A DNA stretch of 56,262 nt. Source: Chloroflexota bacterium. GTDB lineage: Bacteria > Chloroflexota > Anaerolineae > UBA1429. Location: positions 1 through 56,262 of the forward strand of contig JAAYED010000110.1 of assembly GCA_012728955.1 (NCBI GenBank). Reading direction: 5' to 3'. Positions 41,563 through 51,287 of the stretch are shown here, in pieces. Both the position numbers and the translations under genes were made by a program. The notes beneath the pieces were generated by a model. The model ran no database searches and was not told the origin of the DNA. It was given only the letters and a program-made list of their open reading frames with translations. Positions within the stretch are counted from its first letter, which is position 1; each line of letters opens with the position of its first letter.

Positions 41563-44001
41563 TCAGTCTCGCGCGATGGCATTGCTGCCTGGCTTGAGCT
41601 CGCTGCGGCGGCCGCGCCACACAAACTCGCCGGCCAGATCCTCGGGCAATTCTATCACGCCATGCACGCCCTCGCTAAAGTCGAGGTCAAAGCTGACAAA
41701 ACCCTGTCGGCCATCGGGAAAGCGCCCGCGCAGCTGGGCAAAGGTCGCAGGTTGTGGCGCGATGCGTATCCGTGAGAGCCCGGGCGCCGTGGGGCGGGCG
41801 CCGAGGTACGAGGCAACCGCATGATACAGCGGATGCGCTCCCCAGGCATGGCAGTCCGAGCGCGAGGGTTCGGGCTGCTCCAATACGGTTTTCAGGCCCA
41901 TGGCGGGCAGGTCGCGCCAGAAACTCAGGCGTTTGTCGGCCTTGTCCAGGGCACCCACATGATAGAGCGCCTCAAAGAGATAGTGGCTGTAATACACCGT
42001 GGTGCGGGCCAGATGCGGTGCGTTCAAGAGACCGGCAAGCAGGCGCTGCTGTTCGCTGCCCTGGAAGAGGTTCGTGAGCAGCGCCAGGCACTGGGCGTGT
42101 TCGGAGAAAAAGCGGTGACCCAGGTCGTCCGCTATCAAGCCCAGGGAGGGCACCCAAAAGCCGCGCACGATGGCGGCCGCCAGTCGCCGGCGGACGCCGC
42201 TCCAATGGCCTGCCAGTTCGAGCTGGCCAAACTGGCGCAAGAGATAGATCGCTCGATCCAGTGCGTACAGATACTGCAGGTTGAGCACTGCGCTGGCGCC
42301 AAAGCGCGCATCGGGGGGCCAGCCGGCGTTCCACTCGGGCACCCAGTCGCAAAAGTTCCAGCCGTTGGGCGCCACGGCCAGGTCGTCGGCGCCGATGCCG
42401 GCGCCAAAGGCGCTGAGCACCGCGTGGATGCCCGGCAGCATCTGGCGCACCTGCGCCTCCCGTCCCCGCCAGAGATACAGGTCATACACCATGCAGACCC
42501 ACCAGAGCGAAAAGGGTGGGATGACCTGCGGCACGCGGGAGGGGTAGCGGCTGCGGGTGAGCCCGTCATATCCCCGTGACTGGTCAAAGAGGGTGGCTGC
42601 GCGCAGCGGCAGCCGGTCGTCGTGGGTGCTCACATAAGTGGCCAGAATCTCCAGGCGGGTATCGCCCACATACTGCAGCTGCTCATAGTAGGGACAATCC
42701 ATGTACGTCTCGTGGGAGCACATCTGCAGCGTCCGGAACATCAGTGGTCGAACGGCATCAAAGGCGGCGTCACCGGTGTCGAGCGCGGCCTCCATCTCCA
42801 GGGGATAACGCGTCTCGTGCCAGTACAGATCCTGAATGGTGAGGGGCTCATCCTGCGTCTGCACATACAGGTCGACATAACGCCCAGCGCGCCACCAGAG
42901 CGTGCTGTAGCGTCGACCCTGCCCGCCCTCCAGGATAAAGTCGTCGTACACGCAACGCACGTATTTGCCTTCGATCTCGCCGCGGTTGCCTTTGGCATCG
43001 CTGCGCGCGTCGGCGCTCTCGTACAGGCTCTCCGACCAGCCCATGGTGACCACTGCGCCGGCCCCGCCTTCGGTGACCAGCATGGGGTAGGCGCAATAGT
43101 AGTTGTCCAGGTCGATCAGGATGCGCAGGCAGCTGTGGGGCCCCACCAGTACCGGCGCCCCATTGTCCAGCAGCTGCTGCCAGCGGAGCGAAAGGGTGGC
43201 ATCATTGCACGCCAGAGAGACAGGCTGGCGACGGAGGGTTTGCGGTGTGGCATCGGGAGCAGCACTCTGGGCATGGCGCACCGTGCCCACATGCCGCGGT
43301 TCCTCGAGCATGGGCGGAATAGGGGCAGGCTGCAGGTGATGCTGTGGGTAGCGCTCGCGTGTCTCGTAATCGGCGGTCCAGTGAAAACCATCGCCCACCG
43401 GAATGGCCACCGCCTGCGCAGGCTTCCAATCGGCCACCGTAGCGGGGTCCGTCTCCCAGCCCCAGGGATAGAGCGCGCCGTCCATGGTAAAGCACCACCC
43501 GGTGACATAGTACCAGCTGACCGTGTCTGCCCGGCCGGTAAATGCATGAATCTCTGTTACTTCCCAGGGGGCTGACCCGGTGGAGAGCAGGTTCGTCCAG
43601 GGCCCCTCCGCCAGCAGGAGAAAACCAGGTTCACCGTACATCTGCGCCATGGGCGCGCCATCCTGTGGGAACCAGGTGACGCTGGCCGCCAGGAGGTGCT
43701 TGCCCTGGCTGAGGTGCAGCTGATAGCTCTCATAGTTCCAGTGCCCCAGATCGCCGCGCATGGGGCCACGGCCCAACCGCTGGCCGTCCAGATACAGCGT
43801 GTAGCGCTGGTCGGCGCTGACGCGCACCGGCACCGTGGCTTCACAAGGCACGTCCAGGGTCAGGCGAAAGAGCACGACTGCCGGCTCGCCGGGCCTTGGT
43901 TGGGGATGCCACACCCAGCGACAGCCGTAGCCCGCAGGGGGCTGTTGGTATCCAGGCATGGCTGCAGGGGGGAAGGGATTGTAGTCAGCCGAGTTGGGCA
44001 T
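41563..44001 (-). CDS. Alpha-L-rhamnosidase-like glycoside hydrolase (GH78 type)
   Basis: 812 aa, no signal peptide. The N-terminal beta-sandwich (RVSADQRYTLYLDGQRLGRGPMRG, residues 60-83) precedes the alpha/alpha barrel with SHETYMDCPYYEQLQYVGDTRLE near residue 455, where the acidic residues match the GH78 general acid region, and WNFCDWVPEWNAG near 570. The conserved SDCHAWGAHPLYHAVASYLG near 735 is followed by a C-terminal beta domain. AAAGGAG precedes the ATG at 44001. It probably removes terminal alpha-L-rhamnose. It is divergent from the DUF3343 gene. Confidence 0.9.
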   Translation of the reverse strand: MPNSADYNPFPPAAMPGYQQPPAGYGCRWVWHPQPRPGEPAVVLFRLTLDVPCEATVPVRVSADQRYTLYLDGQRLGRGPMRGDLGHWNYESYQLHLSQGKHLLAASVTWFPQDGAPMAQMYGEPGFLLLAEGPWTNLLSTGSAPWEVTEIHAFTGRADTVSWYYVTGWCFTMDGALYPWGWETDPATVADWKPAQAVAIPVGDGFHWTADYETRERYPQHHLQPAPIPPMLEEPRHVGTVRHAQSAAPDATPQTLRRQPVSLACNDATLSLRWQQLLDNGAPVLVGPHSCLRILIDLDNYYCAYPMLVTEGGAGAVVTMGWSESLYESADARSDAKGNRGEIEGKYVRCVYDDFILEGGQGRRYSTLWWRAGRYVDLYVQTQDEPLTIQDLYWHETRYPLEMEAALDTGDAAFDAVRPLMFRTLQMCSHETYMDCPYYEQLQYVGDTRLEILATYVSTHDDRLPLRAATLFDQSRGYDGLTRSRYPSRVPQVIPPFSLWWVCMVYDLYLWRGREAQVRQMLPGIHAVLSAFGAGIGADDLAVAPNGWNFCDWVPEWNAGWPPDARFGASAVLNLQYLYALDRAIYLLRQFGQLELAGHWSGVRRRLAAAIVRGFWVPSLGLIADDLGHRFFSEHAQCLALLTNLFQGSEQQRLLAGLLNAPHLARTTVYYSHYLFEALYHVGALDKADKRLSFWRDLPAMGLKTVLEQPEPSRSDCHAWGAHPLYHAVASYLGARPTAPGLSRIRIAPQPATFAQLRGRFPDGRQGFVSFDLDFSEGVHGVIELPEDLAGEFVWRGRRSELKPGSNAIARD

Positions 44002-44035
44002 GGCACAGCTCCTTTTGGAATCGCGACCTGCAGGC

Positions 44036-44064
44036 AGGATAGGGGGGCCTCGACGGGCTGTCAA
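44036..44064 (-). promoter_or_regulatory. Promoter of the GH78 gene
   Basis: Minus strand TTGACA (44064-44059), 17-nt spacer, TATCCT (44041-44036). Confidence 0.68.
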
Positions 44065-44076
44065 GCCGATCTGGAA

Positions 44077-44105
44077 TTGTCGTCCCCCGTGGGTGTGGCT
44101 ACAAT
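44077..44105 (+). promoter_or_regulatory. Promoter of the DUF3343 gene
   Basis: TTGTCG (44077-44082), 17-nt spacer, TACAAT (44100-44105). Confidence 0.65.
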
Positions 44106-44137
44106 CCGGTAACGAAACATGCTCACAGGAGGGGTCA

Positions 44138-44371
44138 GTGACGGCTAACAGTGGCCCATACGCGGTGTTCTTGCTGGGGAGTACCGCGGCGGCTATGCGG
44201 GGCGAAAAGCTCCTGTTGCGGGCCGGCCTGGAAGTCAAGCTCATTCCGGTGCCCCGCGAGATCTCCAGCGATTGCGGCATCTCCATCCGGGTCGGCTGGG
44301 ATGACCGTGAGGCCGCCCTTGCTACGCTGGCAGAAGGGCGGGTCAAGGTCGACAGAGTCCATCGCATGTAA
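44138..44371 (+). CDS. DUF3343-like small protein (putative Se/S carrier-like)
   Basis: 77 aa from a GTG at 44138 with AGGAGGGG 5 nt upstream. Residues 8-75 (AVFLLGSTAAAMRGEKLLLRAG, then VKLIPVPREISSDCGISIRV) are the compact fold called DUF3343 or putative Se/S carrier protein-like. The Cys in SSDCGISI is the conserved, possibly chalcogen-carrying residue. Such proteins often lie near selenium, cysteine desulfurase or YedF/TusA-type genes, but none is beside it here. It has its own promoter, so it is expressed as a single gene. Confidence 0.82.
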   Translation: MTANSGPYAVFLLGSTAAAMRGEKLLLRAGLEVKLIPVPREISSDCGISIRVGWDDREAALATLAEGRVKVDRVHRM

Positions 44372-44659
44372 GCCATCGCCGGCACTGGCGCGATCGGGGC
44401 CATCTCCGGCGGAACGCGGCGCAGCAGCGCGATGCCAGGGCCACATGGAGAGGCGGTAGCGCCCGCAGCGGCAGAGCGCTGCGGCGCTGGCTGAAGGTAG
44501 CTCCAGTGCCGGGGAATGACCCGGCCCCAACGCTGAGCGAGCCACCCAAAGTGGGATTACCGCCCTGGACCAGCCCGGGCCGGGCGGACAGGGTCGCCAC
44601 TCGTGCAGATGCGAGTGCCGCCGCGACAAAACTGGTCCCCTGAGAGAGCTGCCCGAGCT
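44372..44659. other. Gene-free region dense in inverted repeats, possible structured RNA
   Basis: 288 bp between convergent gene ends. AGCGCC-C-GCAGCG (44458-44470) pairs with CGCTGCGGCGCT (44477-44488). GCCGGG (44508-44513) pairs with CCCGGC (44520-44525). CACTCG (44598-44603) pairs with CGAGTG (44612-44617), inside GGACCAG (44567-44573) and CTGGTCC (44632-44638). No clear T-run terminator, promoter or convincing reading frame is visible. It may be overlapping 3' ends of two transcripts or an unrecognised RNA. Confidence 0.4.
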
Positions 44660-45235
44660 CTACCCCATGATCCCCAGGAACCATTCCAGTGACACCGAAC
44701 CCAGCAGGGCCACCAGGATGGCTTTGCCTGTTTTCCCCAGCCAACAGGGCAGCAGGAAACGGCCGATCGGTATGCGCGCCATGCCCGCAGCGATACCGGC
44801 GAGATCAAAGACGGGATTGGGGATCAGCGAGAGCAAAAACAGGGTGAGAAAACCGTGTCGCTCCAGGAGCGACGCGATCTGTTGAAAGCGGGCATGGTCC
44901 TCGATCACCGCGCTGCCCGCATAGCCCGCCATGTACCCTGTGAGCTCGCCGATCGGTTCGCCGATACCTGCCACCAGCCCCACCAGCAGCGGGTTGAGCA
45001 CGCTGCCCCCGGCAAACACGACCGCCAGGCCGGGGGCAGGCAGCACCACTGTGGCATTACTCAGGATGCTCACCAGGAACACACCCAGGTAGCCATACCG
45101 CTCCAGCTGCACCAGCTGGTCACGAAACACCCACACCAGGGCGGTGATGGTGACCGACGCCAGCAGCGCGACGATGCGCGAGCGGTGGCCTGATCTTGTG
45201 GTTGCAGGGGCCTCCGCGGAACCCAGACTGCTCAC
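44660..45235 (-). CDS. DedA/VTT-domain membrane protein
   Basis: 191 aa with four to five hydrophobic segments. [28 protein letters not shown], then [16 protein letters not shown], and [30 protein letters not shown] follow the VTT/SNARE-associated (DedA, YqaA-like) pattern with re-entrant loops. Members are linked to undecaprenyl phosphate or other lipid flipping. GTG start at 45235 overlaps the cyclophilin stop (GTGA), implying coupling. The location downstream of glycan polymer genes fits a lipid carrier role (inference). Confidence 0.82.
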   Translation of the reverse strand: MSSLGSAEAPATTRSGHRSRIVALLASVTITALVWVFRDQLVQLERYGYLGVFLVSILSNATVVLPAPGLAVVFAGGSVLNPLLVGLVAGIGEPIGELTGYMAGYAGSAVIEDHARFQQIASLLERHGFLTLFLLSLIPNPVFDLAGIAAGMARIPIGRFLLPCWLGKTGKAILVALLGSVSLEWFLGIMG

Positions 45236-45792
45236 CTCGTCTCGATGATCTCGATGCTGAGGATACGGTCGCCGGGAGGGGGAGTGGGGCGCGCACCGGG
45301 ATCGCGGGGCGCGATGGCGCGCACCACGTCCATGCCCTCCACCACGCGGCCGAACACCGTGTGCCGACCGTCCAGATGGGGCGTGGGCACATAGGTGATA
45401 AAGAACTGGCTGCCGTTGGTGGCGGGCCCCCGGTTAGCCATGGAGAGCACGCCCTCGGCGTTGTGGCGCAGCCGCGGAGTGAACTCGTCACGGAAGGTAT
45501 AGCCGGGGCCGCCGGCGCCGGTGCCCGTGGGATCGCCGGTCTGAGCCATAAAGCCGGGGATTACGCGGTGAAAGGTGACGCCGTCATAGTAGCCCTTGCG
45601 AGCCAGAAACACCCAGTTGTTGACCGTAATGGGCGTCAGATCGGCATACAGCTCCACCTTTACGTCGCCCTTGCTGGTATGGATCACAGCGCTGTAGCGC
45701 ACGCCGGGCTCCAGAGCCATGGCCGGCGCCTGGCGCCATTGGGTCTCACGGGGGCGGGTGCGCCCGGCGTTGCCTGCACTCTCATTGCTCAT
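45232..45792 (-). CDS. Peptidyl-prolyl cis-trans isomerase, cyclophilin type
   Basis: 186 aa. [53 protein letters not shown] contains the catalytic Arg (FHRVIPGFM) and the conserved QTGDPTGTG loop, and [21 protein letters not shown] completes the family signature. No signal peptide, so cytoplasmic. AAAGGA lies 6 nt before the ATG at 45792. It is downstream of the WecA/MraY-like gene and overlaps the VTT gene by four bases. Confidence 0.94.
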   Translation of the reverse strand: MSNESAGNAGRTRPRETQWRQAPAMALEPGVRYSAVIHTSKGDVKVELYADLTPITVNNWVFLARKGYYDGVTFHRVIPGFMAQTGDPTGTGAGGPGYTFRDEFTPRLRHNAEGVLSMANRGPATNGSQFFITYVPTPHLDGRHTVFGRVVEGMDVVRAIAPRDPGARPTPPPGDRILSIEIIETR

Positions 45793-45822
45793 GTTGCTTC
45801 CTTTCTGTCTAGAAATGCCTGT

Positions 45823-46848
45823 TCACCCACCAGTGGTGGGTGCCTGGTTGCGTCGTACGAAATCTCTCTCCAACCTCCAGATCAGGGCTCCCAGCGCCAG
45901 CACCAGGGCGATGGCGATGGCATAGGAGAGCCTCGGGCTGGCCTGCATCAGGAACATGGCCACCACTCCGAGGGCTCCGCACATCAGGTAGATCACCAGC
46001 ACCGCCTCCCGTGGTGAGAGCCCATAGGCGACGAGGCGATGGGAGAGGTGGTCGCGCCCTGGTGTGGTGAGGGGATTCAGTCCCCTTCGCAGCCGGGAAA
46101 TGGTGACCAAAGTGGTGTCGAAAACCGGCACGCCCAGCACCACCAGCGGGATCAGCCAGGACACGCTGGTGGAGAGCCCCGGAAAGCGGAGCTTGATCGC
46201 CAGGGCGGAGAGGACAAAGCCCAGGAACAGCGCCCCGCTGTCCCCCATGAAAATGCGGGCGGGGTTCAGGTTATAGAGCAAAAAGCCCACGCAAGCACCC
46301 ATCACGGCCGCCGCCAAGGCACCCACCAGATACTGACCGTTCATGGCAGCCAACAGCAGAAAAAAGGCCGAGGCGATGGTGGCCACACCACCTGCCAGAC
46401 CATCCATGTTGTCCAGCAGGTTCATGGCGTTGGTGATCCCCACGATCCAAAACAGAGTCACCACGATGTTAAAAGCCTTGAGCCAGGGAAGCTGGATGGC
46501 CACGCCTGAAATGACCAGAATTCCGGCGGCCAGCAGCTGCACCAGGAGCTTGGCCCGGGGGCGCAGCGAGCTCTTGTCGTCCCACAGCCCCATAAAGGAG
46601 CAGATTGTGGCACCTACCAGAATACCGATCACCTCGCGGACATAGCTGCGATCGCCCAGAAGGAGCAGTGAGCCGATAAAGGCCACAAAGATGGCCACTC
46701 CGCCGGTCAGAGGCATGGGACGGCTGTGCACCTTGCGCGCGGACGGCAGATCCAGGATGCCGATCTTGAATGCCACCTTGCGCATCAACGGGGTGGCGCT
46801 GGCTGCGACGATGAACGCCGACAGGACGATCAGCAGATATTGTGCCAA
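45823..46848 (-). CDS. WecA/TagO-type polyprenyl-phosphate sugar-1-phosphate transferase (MraY family)
   Basis: 341 aa with about 10 membrane segments. [17 protein letters not shown] near residue 140 is the Asp-rich motif, [13 protein letters not shown] near 200 and [16 protein letters not shown] near 265 carry the conserved Asp and His. It transfers a sugar phosphate from UDP-sugar to undecaprenyl phosphate and starts a surface glycan. The start is TTG 46848 with AGAGGAG upstream; no ATG fits. It lies 18 nt after the O-antigen ligase-like gene and is probably cotranscribed. Confidence 0.92.
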   Translation of the reverse strand: MAQYLLIVLSAFIVAASATPLMRKVAFKIGILDLPSARKVHSRPMPLTGGVAIFVAFIGSLLLLGDRSYVREVIGILVGATICSFMGLWDDKSSLRPRAKLLVQLLAAGILVISGVAIQLPWLKAFNIVVTLFWIVGITNAMNLLDNMDGLAGGVATIASAFFLLLAAMNGQYLVGALAAAVMGACVGFLLYNLNPARIFMGDSGALFLGFVLSALAIKLRFPGLSTSVSWLIPLVVLGVPVFDTTLVTISRLRRGLNPLTTPGRDHLSHRLVAYGLSPREAVLVIYLMCGALGVVAMFLMQASPRLSYAIAIALVLALGALIWRLERDFVRRNQAPTTGG

Positions 46849-46866
46849 AGAGCTCCTCTCACGGCG

Positions 46867-49800
46867 TCACTTGATCTTGTCGGCCAATTGTGCCCTCAGC
46901 GCCAGAAGACCTTGCCTCTGCTCTGAGGGCGCTGCCAGCAACGCGCGATCCACATAGTCCAGCGCCATCTGGCCTTCGCCCAGGGCAGCGCTGGCATAGG
47001 CCAGGTTGCGCAGGGTGGCCACATCCTGTGGCTCTTGCGCCAGAACCAGCAGCCAGGCGGCGCGGGCGCCCTGCCAATCATCCATCTGCGCCAGCACATA
47101 CCCCAAGCGCGATTGCACCGCCACAGCCTCGGGCGCCAGAGTGGCTGCCTGTCGATAGGCGTCGAGCGCCGCTGGCCAATCCTGCGCTTGGCGGCTCAGG
47201 TCCCCCAGCAAGAGCCAGGTGTCCACAAAGGTGGCGTCCACCGCCAGAGAACGCCGATAGTAGTTGGCAGCGCGCTGTTGATCGCCCAGCAGGGCTGCGG
47301 TGCCTCCCGCCTCGTTCAACAACACTGCGCTGTGCGGACGCAGAGCGATGGCGCTGTCGTACTGGGCCAGTGCCCGCTGCAGATAGCTCTGTGCCTCAGC
47401 TGCTCCGCCGGAGGTGGCCCAGCTCCGAAATGCCCGCGCCAGGTTGGCGGGATGGTCGGCGTTCAGCGGCGAGAGCGCCTGGGCGGCCTCCAGATGGGCG
47501 ATGGCCTGGGCGAACAGGTCCTCGGTACCGACGCTGGCGGAGCGTGCCTGCTCCAGCCGCGCACGGCCGGCGAATAACTGGTAATAATCCTCGCTGGGGG
47601 CCAGCGCTATCGCACGCTCACAGGCGATGGCCGCCTGCGCCCAGCTCTGCGCCCTATCATACATCAAGCCCTGCTTGTAGACCATGTCGGCAGCCACGGA
47701 CCGTGCGTTTGCGCGCACCGCCAGCACCAGCACCGCCACGAGAAGGGGGGCTGCCAAGGCCGGACGTCTCCGCTCTGGAGACGTGGCCACGCCAGGTGAA
47801 GCTCCCCTGGACAGCAGGATGGCCAGTGGCGATGGCAGGACCAACAGAGCCAGCAGGGCCAACAGCCGCCAGCCGGCGGCCTGATCGGTGTCGGGCAACA
47901 GTGTCGTGAGGAGCGCAAACAGCAGCAGTGGTAGCGCGCAGCAGAGAACGGTGTTCCGCCAGTAGTTGGGAGAGGCTGTGAACGGCGCCTGGTCAGCGCT
48001 GGCGTCGGTCAGGAGCGCCAGCAAGAGCCCCATTGCGGTGGGCAGGGCGATCCACAGCAGCGTGCTGCCCCACTCGCTCGCCCGAGCACCCAGGCTTCCG
48101 CTGGCACCAAGGTCCCACCACAGGATCAGTGCAATCGCGACAAGGGGCTGCACCCGCAGCACCGTGCTTGTCCACGGGCTTACTTGGGAGACGGAGACGC
48201 TCGTGCGGTGTCCCCGGCCTTTTCCGGCAGCCTTGACCGGCCTGGCCAGCACGGGCACGCTTGCGCCTTCCGCCTCGACTCGGGATTCGGCCGACGGAGC
48301 AGTCAGCACGCCTGCCAGCAGGCCTGCCAGTGCCCAGAACAGGGCGCGCGTTGCGCCGATGGCGATGCCCACCGAGATCTCGATCCAGTGCGCCGCCAGC
48401 GCGCCCAGCACGGCGACCAGAAGCAGCCTCTGCCAGGGCGACGCCGCGGTTGGTGCCGCTCCACCGCGCAGCGCCACCGTTGCCACCCGCGCAGCCGCGG
48501 CCATCAGCACGCCCAGCGGAAGTGCCACCCCGGCCAGGCGAAGCGAACCGTCCAGCCAGGTCACCAGTCCAACAGCCAGCAGACCGCCGCCCAGCGAGAG
48601 AGCAAAAAAGCCTGTAGTGGCGCGGCGCCCCTCCAGCAGTCCCAGGCGCCGCAAGCCCAGAGTCAACAGCGAGAGGAACAGCCCGTACCAGGCTAACAAC
48701 CCTGGCAGGCCGGTAGTGATCAGCAGGTCCAGCGTCTCATTGTGGGCACGGTCCGGGATAGCGCTGCGCGACTCGACCTGGCTCAACGCAGCGGGATACC
48801 AGGGGCTGTAGGCCAGGGCCATGGTCTCGGGACCATTGCCGATGGCTGCGCGCAACGGATCGGAGGCGAGAAGATCCAGAGCTCCCTCCCAGATCAGAGT
48901 ACGCACACGGCCGGTTCCCCGATCGGTCTCCAGCAGGCGCGCCAGTCTGCCCACGTAGGGCAGCTCACGCACTCCCGCCAGCGGCGAGGCGGGAAGGTTC
49001 ACGATGATCAGCAGCGCTACGAGAGCCAGCACCAGGATCACCGATGCCCTGGCCAGTTTCACGCTGTGGACCAAACCCACGCCCAGCAGCGCCATCGAGG
49101 CAAGGCCCGCCAGCAGGCCCACCTGGGGACCGCGGCTGCCGCTGTACAAGAGGGCTGCCATCTGGCTGGCTGTCAGCACCGCCGAAAAGGCCGCCCATGC
49201 TGCCCTCTTTACAGGCAGACCCGACAGGCGTGCGCCGCCAGCGGCGAACAGCAGCAATGTCACCATCAGCGCCGCTGCCCAGCCAAAGGGAAGCCAGAGC
49301 CAGGCCGCCAGCTGCAGCAGGCCCAGCACCCCAATCGCAGACCAGAGAACTCTGCTGTGGACTTGGGAGGCGATGGCGCGACACTCGCTGATGCAGCGAG
49401 CCAGCGTCAGCGGAATGACCATCACCAGCCAGGCCCCCAGGAAGATGGCATTGCCGAGCGTGGAAACCACGCGTTGCGTGACATCGCCCTCCCAGGGCAG
49501 CGGATCCAGCCCGTGATGCTGGGCGATGCCATAGAGCACGATGGGGAGGCTGGTGAGCAGCACTATGGTGACCAGGCGCTCCGCCTGGGCCCGGTTGCGC
49601 AGCCAGCGCCACACGCACAGGAACAGGACGAGATAGCTCAGGGTGGAAAAGGTGCCCTGCAGGCGCTGATAAGAGCCCCACCAGCTGGAATGCGGATGGA
49701 TGGACCAGAACGAGGCCAGCACCGACGCCAGCGCCACGGCCAACGCCGATACCAGTACCGGGTTGCGCAGGGAGCGTCGCAGCCGCTGGGCCAGAGTGTG

Positions 49801-50004
49801 CAGCCTGCCGGCGCTGGCGTCCGTGAGCATCGAGAGCGCTGCCAACAGGGCCATGAGTGTCGCCAGGCTGCGAAAAATGGCGATCTTGTCCGGCTCGAAC
49901 ACGCGAAAAGAGTGCACGTTAAAAAAGAGGGGCAGCACCACCATGGCCAGCAGCCAGAGCTGCTCCAGCACTTGCGCGATGCTGATACGCAGGCGCTCGC
50001 TCAT
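46867..50004 (-). CDS. O-antigen ligase-like membrane protein with C-terminal TPR repeats
   Basis: 1045 aa. The ATG at 50004 has GGAG 5 nt upstream. About 12 hydrophobic segments fill residues 15-520. The periplasmic loop around NGPETMALAYSPWYPAAL and RSAIPDRAHNETLDLLITTGLPGLLAW near residue 400 matches the Wzy_C/O-antigen ligase domain. A second block of helices (residues 535-760) follows, then at least five tetratricopeptide repeats from about 800 to the end (AANYYRRSLAVDATFVDTW, ALDAYRQAATLAPEAVAV). Known relatives ligate or polymerise lipid-linked glycans. The TPR tail suggests protein partners. Confidence 0.88.
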   Translation of the reverse strand: MSERLRISIAQVLEQLWLLAMVVLPLFFNVHSFRVFEPDKIAIFRSLATLMALLAALSMLTDASAGRLHTLAQRLRRSLRNPVLVSALAVALASVLASFWSIHPHSSWWGSYQRLQGTFSTLSYLVLFLCVWRWLRNRAQAERLVTIVLLTSLPIVLYGIAQHHGLDPLPWEGDVTQRVVSTLGNAIFLGAWLVMVIPLTLARCISECRAIASQVHSRVLWSAIGVLGLLQLAAWLWLPFGWAAALMVTLLLFAAGGARLSGLPVKRAAWAAFSAVLTASQMAALLYSGSRGPQVGLLAGLASMALLGVGLVHSVKLARASVILVLALVALLIIVNLPASPLAGVRELPYVGRLARLLETDRGTGRVRTLIWEGALDLLASDPLRAAIGNGPETMALAYSPWYPAALSQVESRSAIPDRAHNETLDLLITTGLPGLLAWYGLFLSLLTLGLRRLGLLEGRRATTGFFALSLGGGLLAVGLVTWLDGSLRLAGVALPLGVLMAAAARVATVALRGGAAPTAASPWQRLLLVAVLGALAAHWIEISVGIAIGATRALFWALAGLLAGVLTAPSAESRVEAEGASVPVLARPVKAAGKGRGHRTSVSVSQVSPWTSTVLRVQPLVAIALILWWDLGASGSLGARASEWGSTLLWIALPTAMGLLLALLTDASADQAPFTASPNYWRNTVLCCALPLLLFALLTTLLPDTDQAAGWRLLALLALLVLPSPLAILLSRGASPGVATSPERRRPALAAPLLVAVLVLAVRANARSVAADMVYKQGLMYDRAQSWAQAAIACERAIALAPSEDYYQLFAGRARLEQARSASVGTEDLFAQAIAHLEAAQALSPLNADHPANLARAFRSWATSGGAAEAQSYLQRALAQYDSAIALRPHSAVLLNEAGGTAALLGDQQRAANYYRRSLAVDATFVDTWLLLGDLSRQAQDWPAALDAYRQAATLAPEAVAVQSRLGYVLAQMDDWQGARAAWLLVLAQEPQDVATLRNLAYASAALGEGQMALDYVDRALLAAPSEQRQGLLALRAQLADKIK

Positions 50005-50041
50005 GCCCGCTCCGTGAGCCAATGCGCAGGGCGTATTGTGT

Positions 50042-51169
50042 TCACCTCGCCCGCCCCCGCGCACGAGCAGCCAGCACCGCAGAGTAGACCTCGTCCATCT
50101 CGGCAACCATGCGCTCAGCCTCAAAGGCGGCGGCCCGGGCGGCCGCACCCACCGCCAGGCGCTGGCGCAACGCCCCGTCCTCCAACAGGAGGGTCAGCGC
50201 ACGCGCGAGGGCGGCGGCATCGCGCGGCGGAACCACCAGCCCCGACTGGCCATCCTGGTTGACGTAACTGGTGCCGGTGCCCAGCTCGGTGGAGACAATG
50301 GGCAGGCCAGAGGCCAGCGCTTCCACCTGCACCAGGCCGAATGCCTCGCTGCGCTCGCTGGCTGGAAGACAAAAGACGTCTGCCAGGGCATAGTAGGCGG
50401 GCAACTCCTCGTCCGGCACGGCGCCGGCAAACACTACCCGATCCTCCAGGCCGGTGGCCTGCACCTGCCGCCGCAGCGCCGGGCCCTCGGGCCCCTCACC
50501 CACCAGCATCAGGCGACCGGGCATTTGAGGCAGCGCCTCCAGCAAGTAATGCAGGCCCTTGTAGTAGCGCAGCACCCCCACAAAGAGTACCCAGGGCCCC
50601 TCCCCATGGCGCTCGCGGAGGCGCTGCACCTGTGCGGCGGACACGCTCTTGAAGGGACGCTGATCGATACCATAAGGGATCACCGTGCAGCGCTGGCGCA
50701 CCTGCTGCAGGGTGGGCGAGCTGGCGAGATAGTTGGGCGATGCCACCAATACCCGATCGACCCGCTGCAGCACCTGCATCATCAGTGGTCGGTAAAAGCG
50801 CAGGATGCGCTGCTGCCGCACCACATCGCTGTGATAACTGAGCACCGTGGGACGAGCTCCCAGGTGAGGCAGCTGCGCCAGCTCAGCCGGTGGATAGGGA
50901 AAGTGCAGGTGAGTGATGTCAGGCCGTTGGCGGGCCAGGCGCCAGGGGAGTGACAGGCTGAGCGGCGTGGAGGCGACGCGAGCCAGGCGCCCCGCCTTGA
51001 TGATCTGCACGCCCGCCATCTGCATGCTCACGGTGCGCGGACCGGGGTTGGTCACCAGCACCGTCACCTCATGGCCGGCACGTGCCTGCCGCTCGGCGAG
51101 GAGGCGCACATGGTTCTCGATGCCGCCCAGTACGGGATAATAGTCCTTGTAGACGTGCAGGATGCGCAT
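50042..51169 (-). CDS. Glycosyltransferase family 4 protein
   Basis: 375 aa. MRILHVYKDYYPVLGGIENHV is the GT4 N-terminus with the Gly-Gly loop. YHSDVVRQQRILRFYRPLM, VIPYGIDQRPF, LFVGVLRYYKGLHYLLEAL near residue 200 and SERSEAFGLVQVEALASGLPIV near 285 carry the E-x7-E motif. It is a GT-B retaining transferase that likely adds a hexose to a lipid-linked glycan. Start at ATG 51169; a longer upstream frame has no ribosome-binding site. It is 37 nt upstream of the O-antigen ligase-like gene. Confidence 0.9.
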   Translation of the reverse strand: MRILHVYKDYYPVLGGIENHVRLLAERQARAGHEVTVLVTNPGPRTVSMQMAGVQIIKAGRLARVASTPLSLSLPWRLARQRPDITHLHFPYPPAELAQLPHLGARPTVLSYHSDVVRQQRILRFYRPLMMQVLQRVDRVLVASPNYLASSPTLQQVRQRCTVIPYGIDQRPFKSVSAAQVQRLRERHGEGPWVLFVGVLRYYKGLHYLLEALPQMPGRLMLVGEGPEGPALRRQVQATGLEDRVVFAGAVPDEELPAYYALADVFCLPASERSEAFGLVQVEALASGLPIVSTELGTGTSYVNQDGQSGLVVPPRDAAALARALTLLLEDGALRQRLAVGAAARAAAFEAERMVAEMDEVYSAVLAARARGRAR

Positions 51170-51287
51170 GCCGCCGCCCTCATTGCTCGGTTTGGCCACC
51201 AGTGTACCACAAGGCTGCGCAGAGGGTTCATCAGCTCGGTAAAGGGACCCACCTGTGCTGCGCAGTCCCCTCTTGCTCCTCACCCGG

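Noticed and set aside
41563-44403. Longer start for the rhamnosidase
   Set aside because: The extension crosses the promoter and the DUF3343 gene on the other strand; ATG 44001 has a strong ribosome-binding site.
44343-44744. Minus-strand frame with GTSFVAAALASA, reminiscent of a subtilase Ser motif
   Set aside because: No other subtilase motif surrounds it, the frame overlaps the VTT gene, codon third positions are not GC-biased as in neighbours, and the region is full of inverted repeats.
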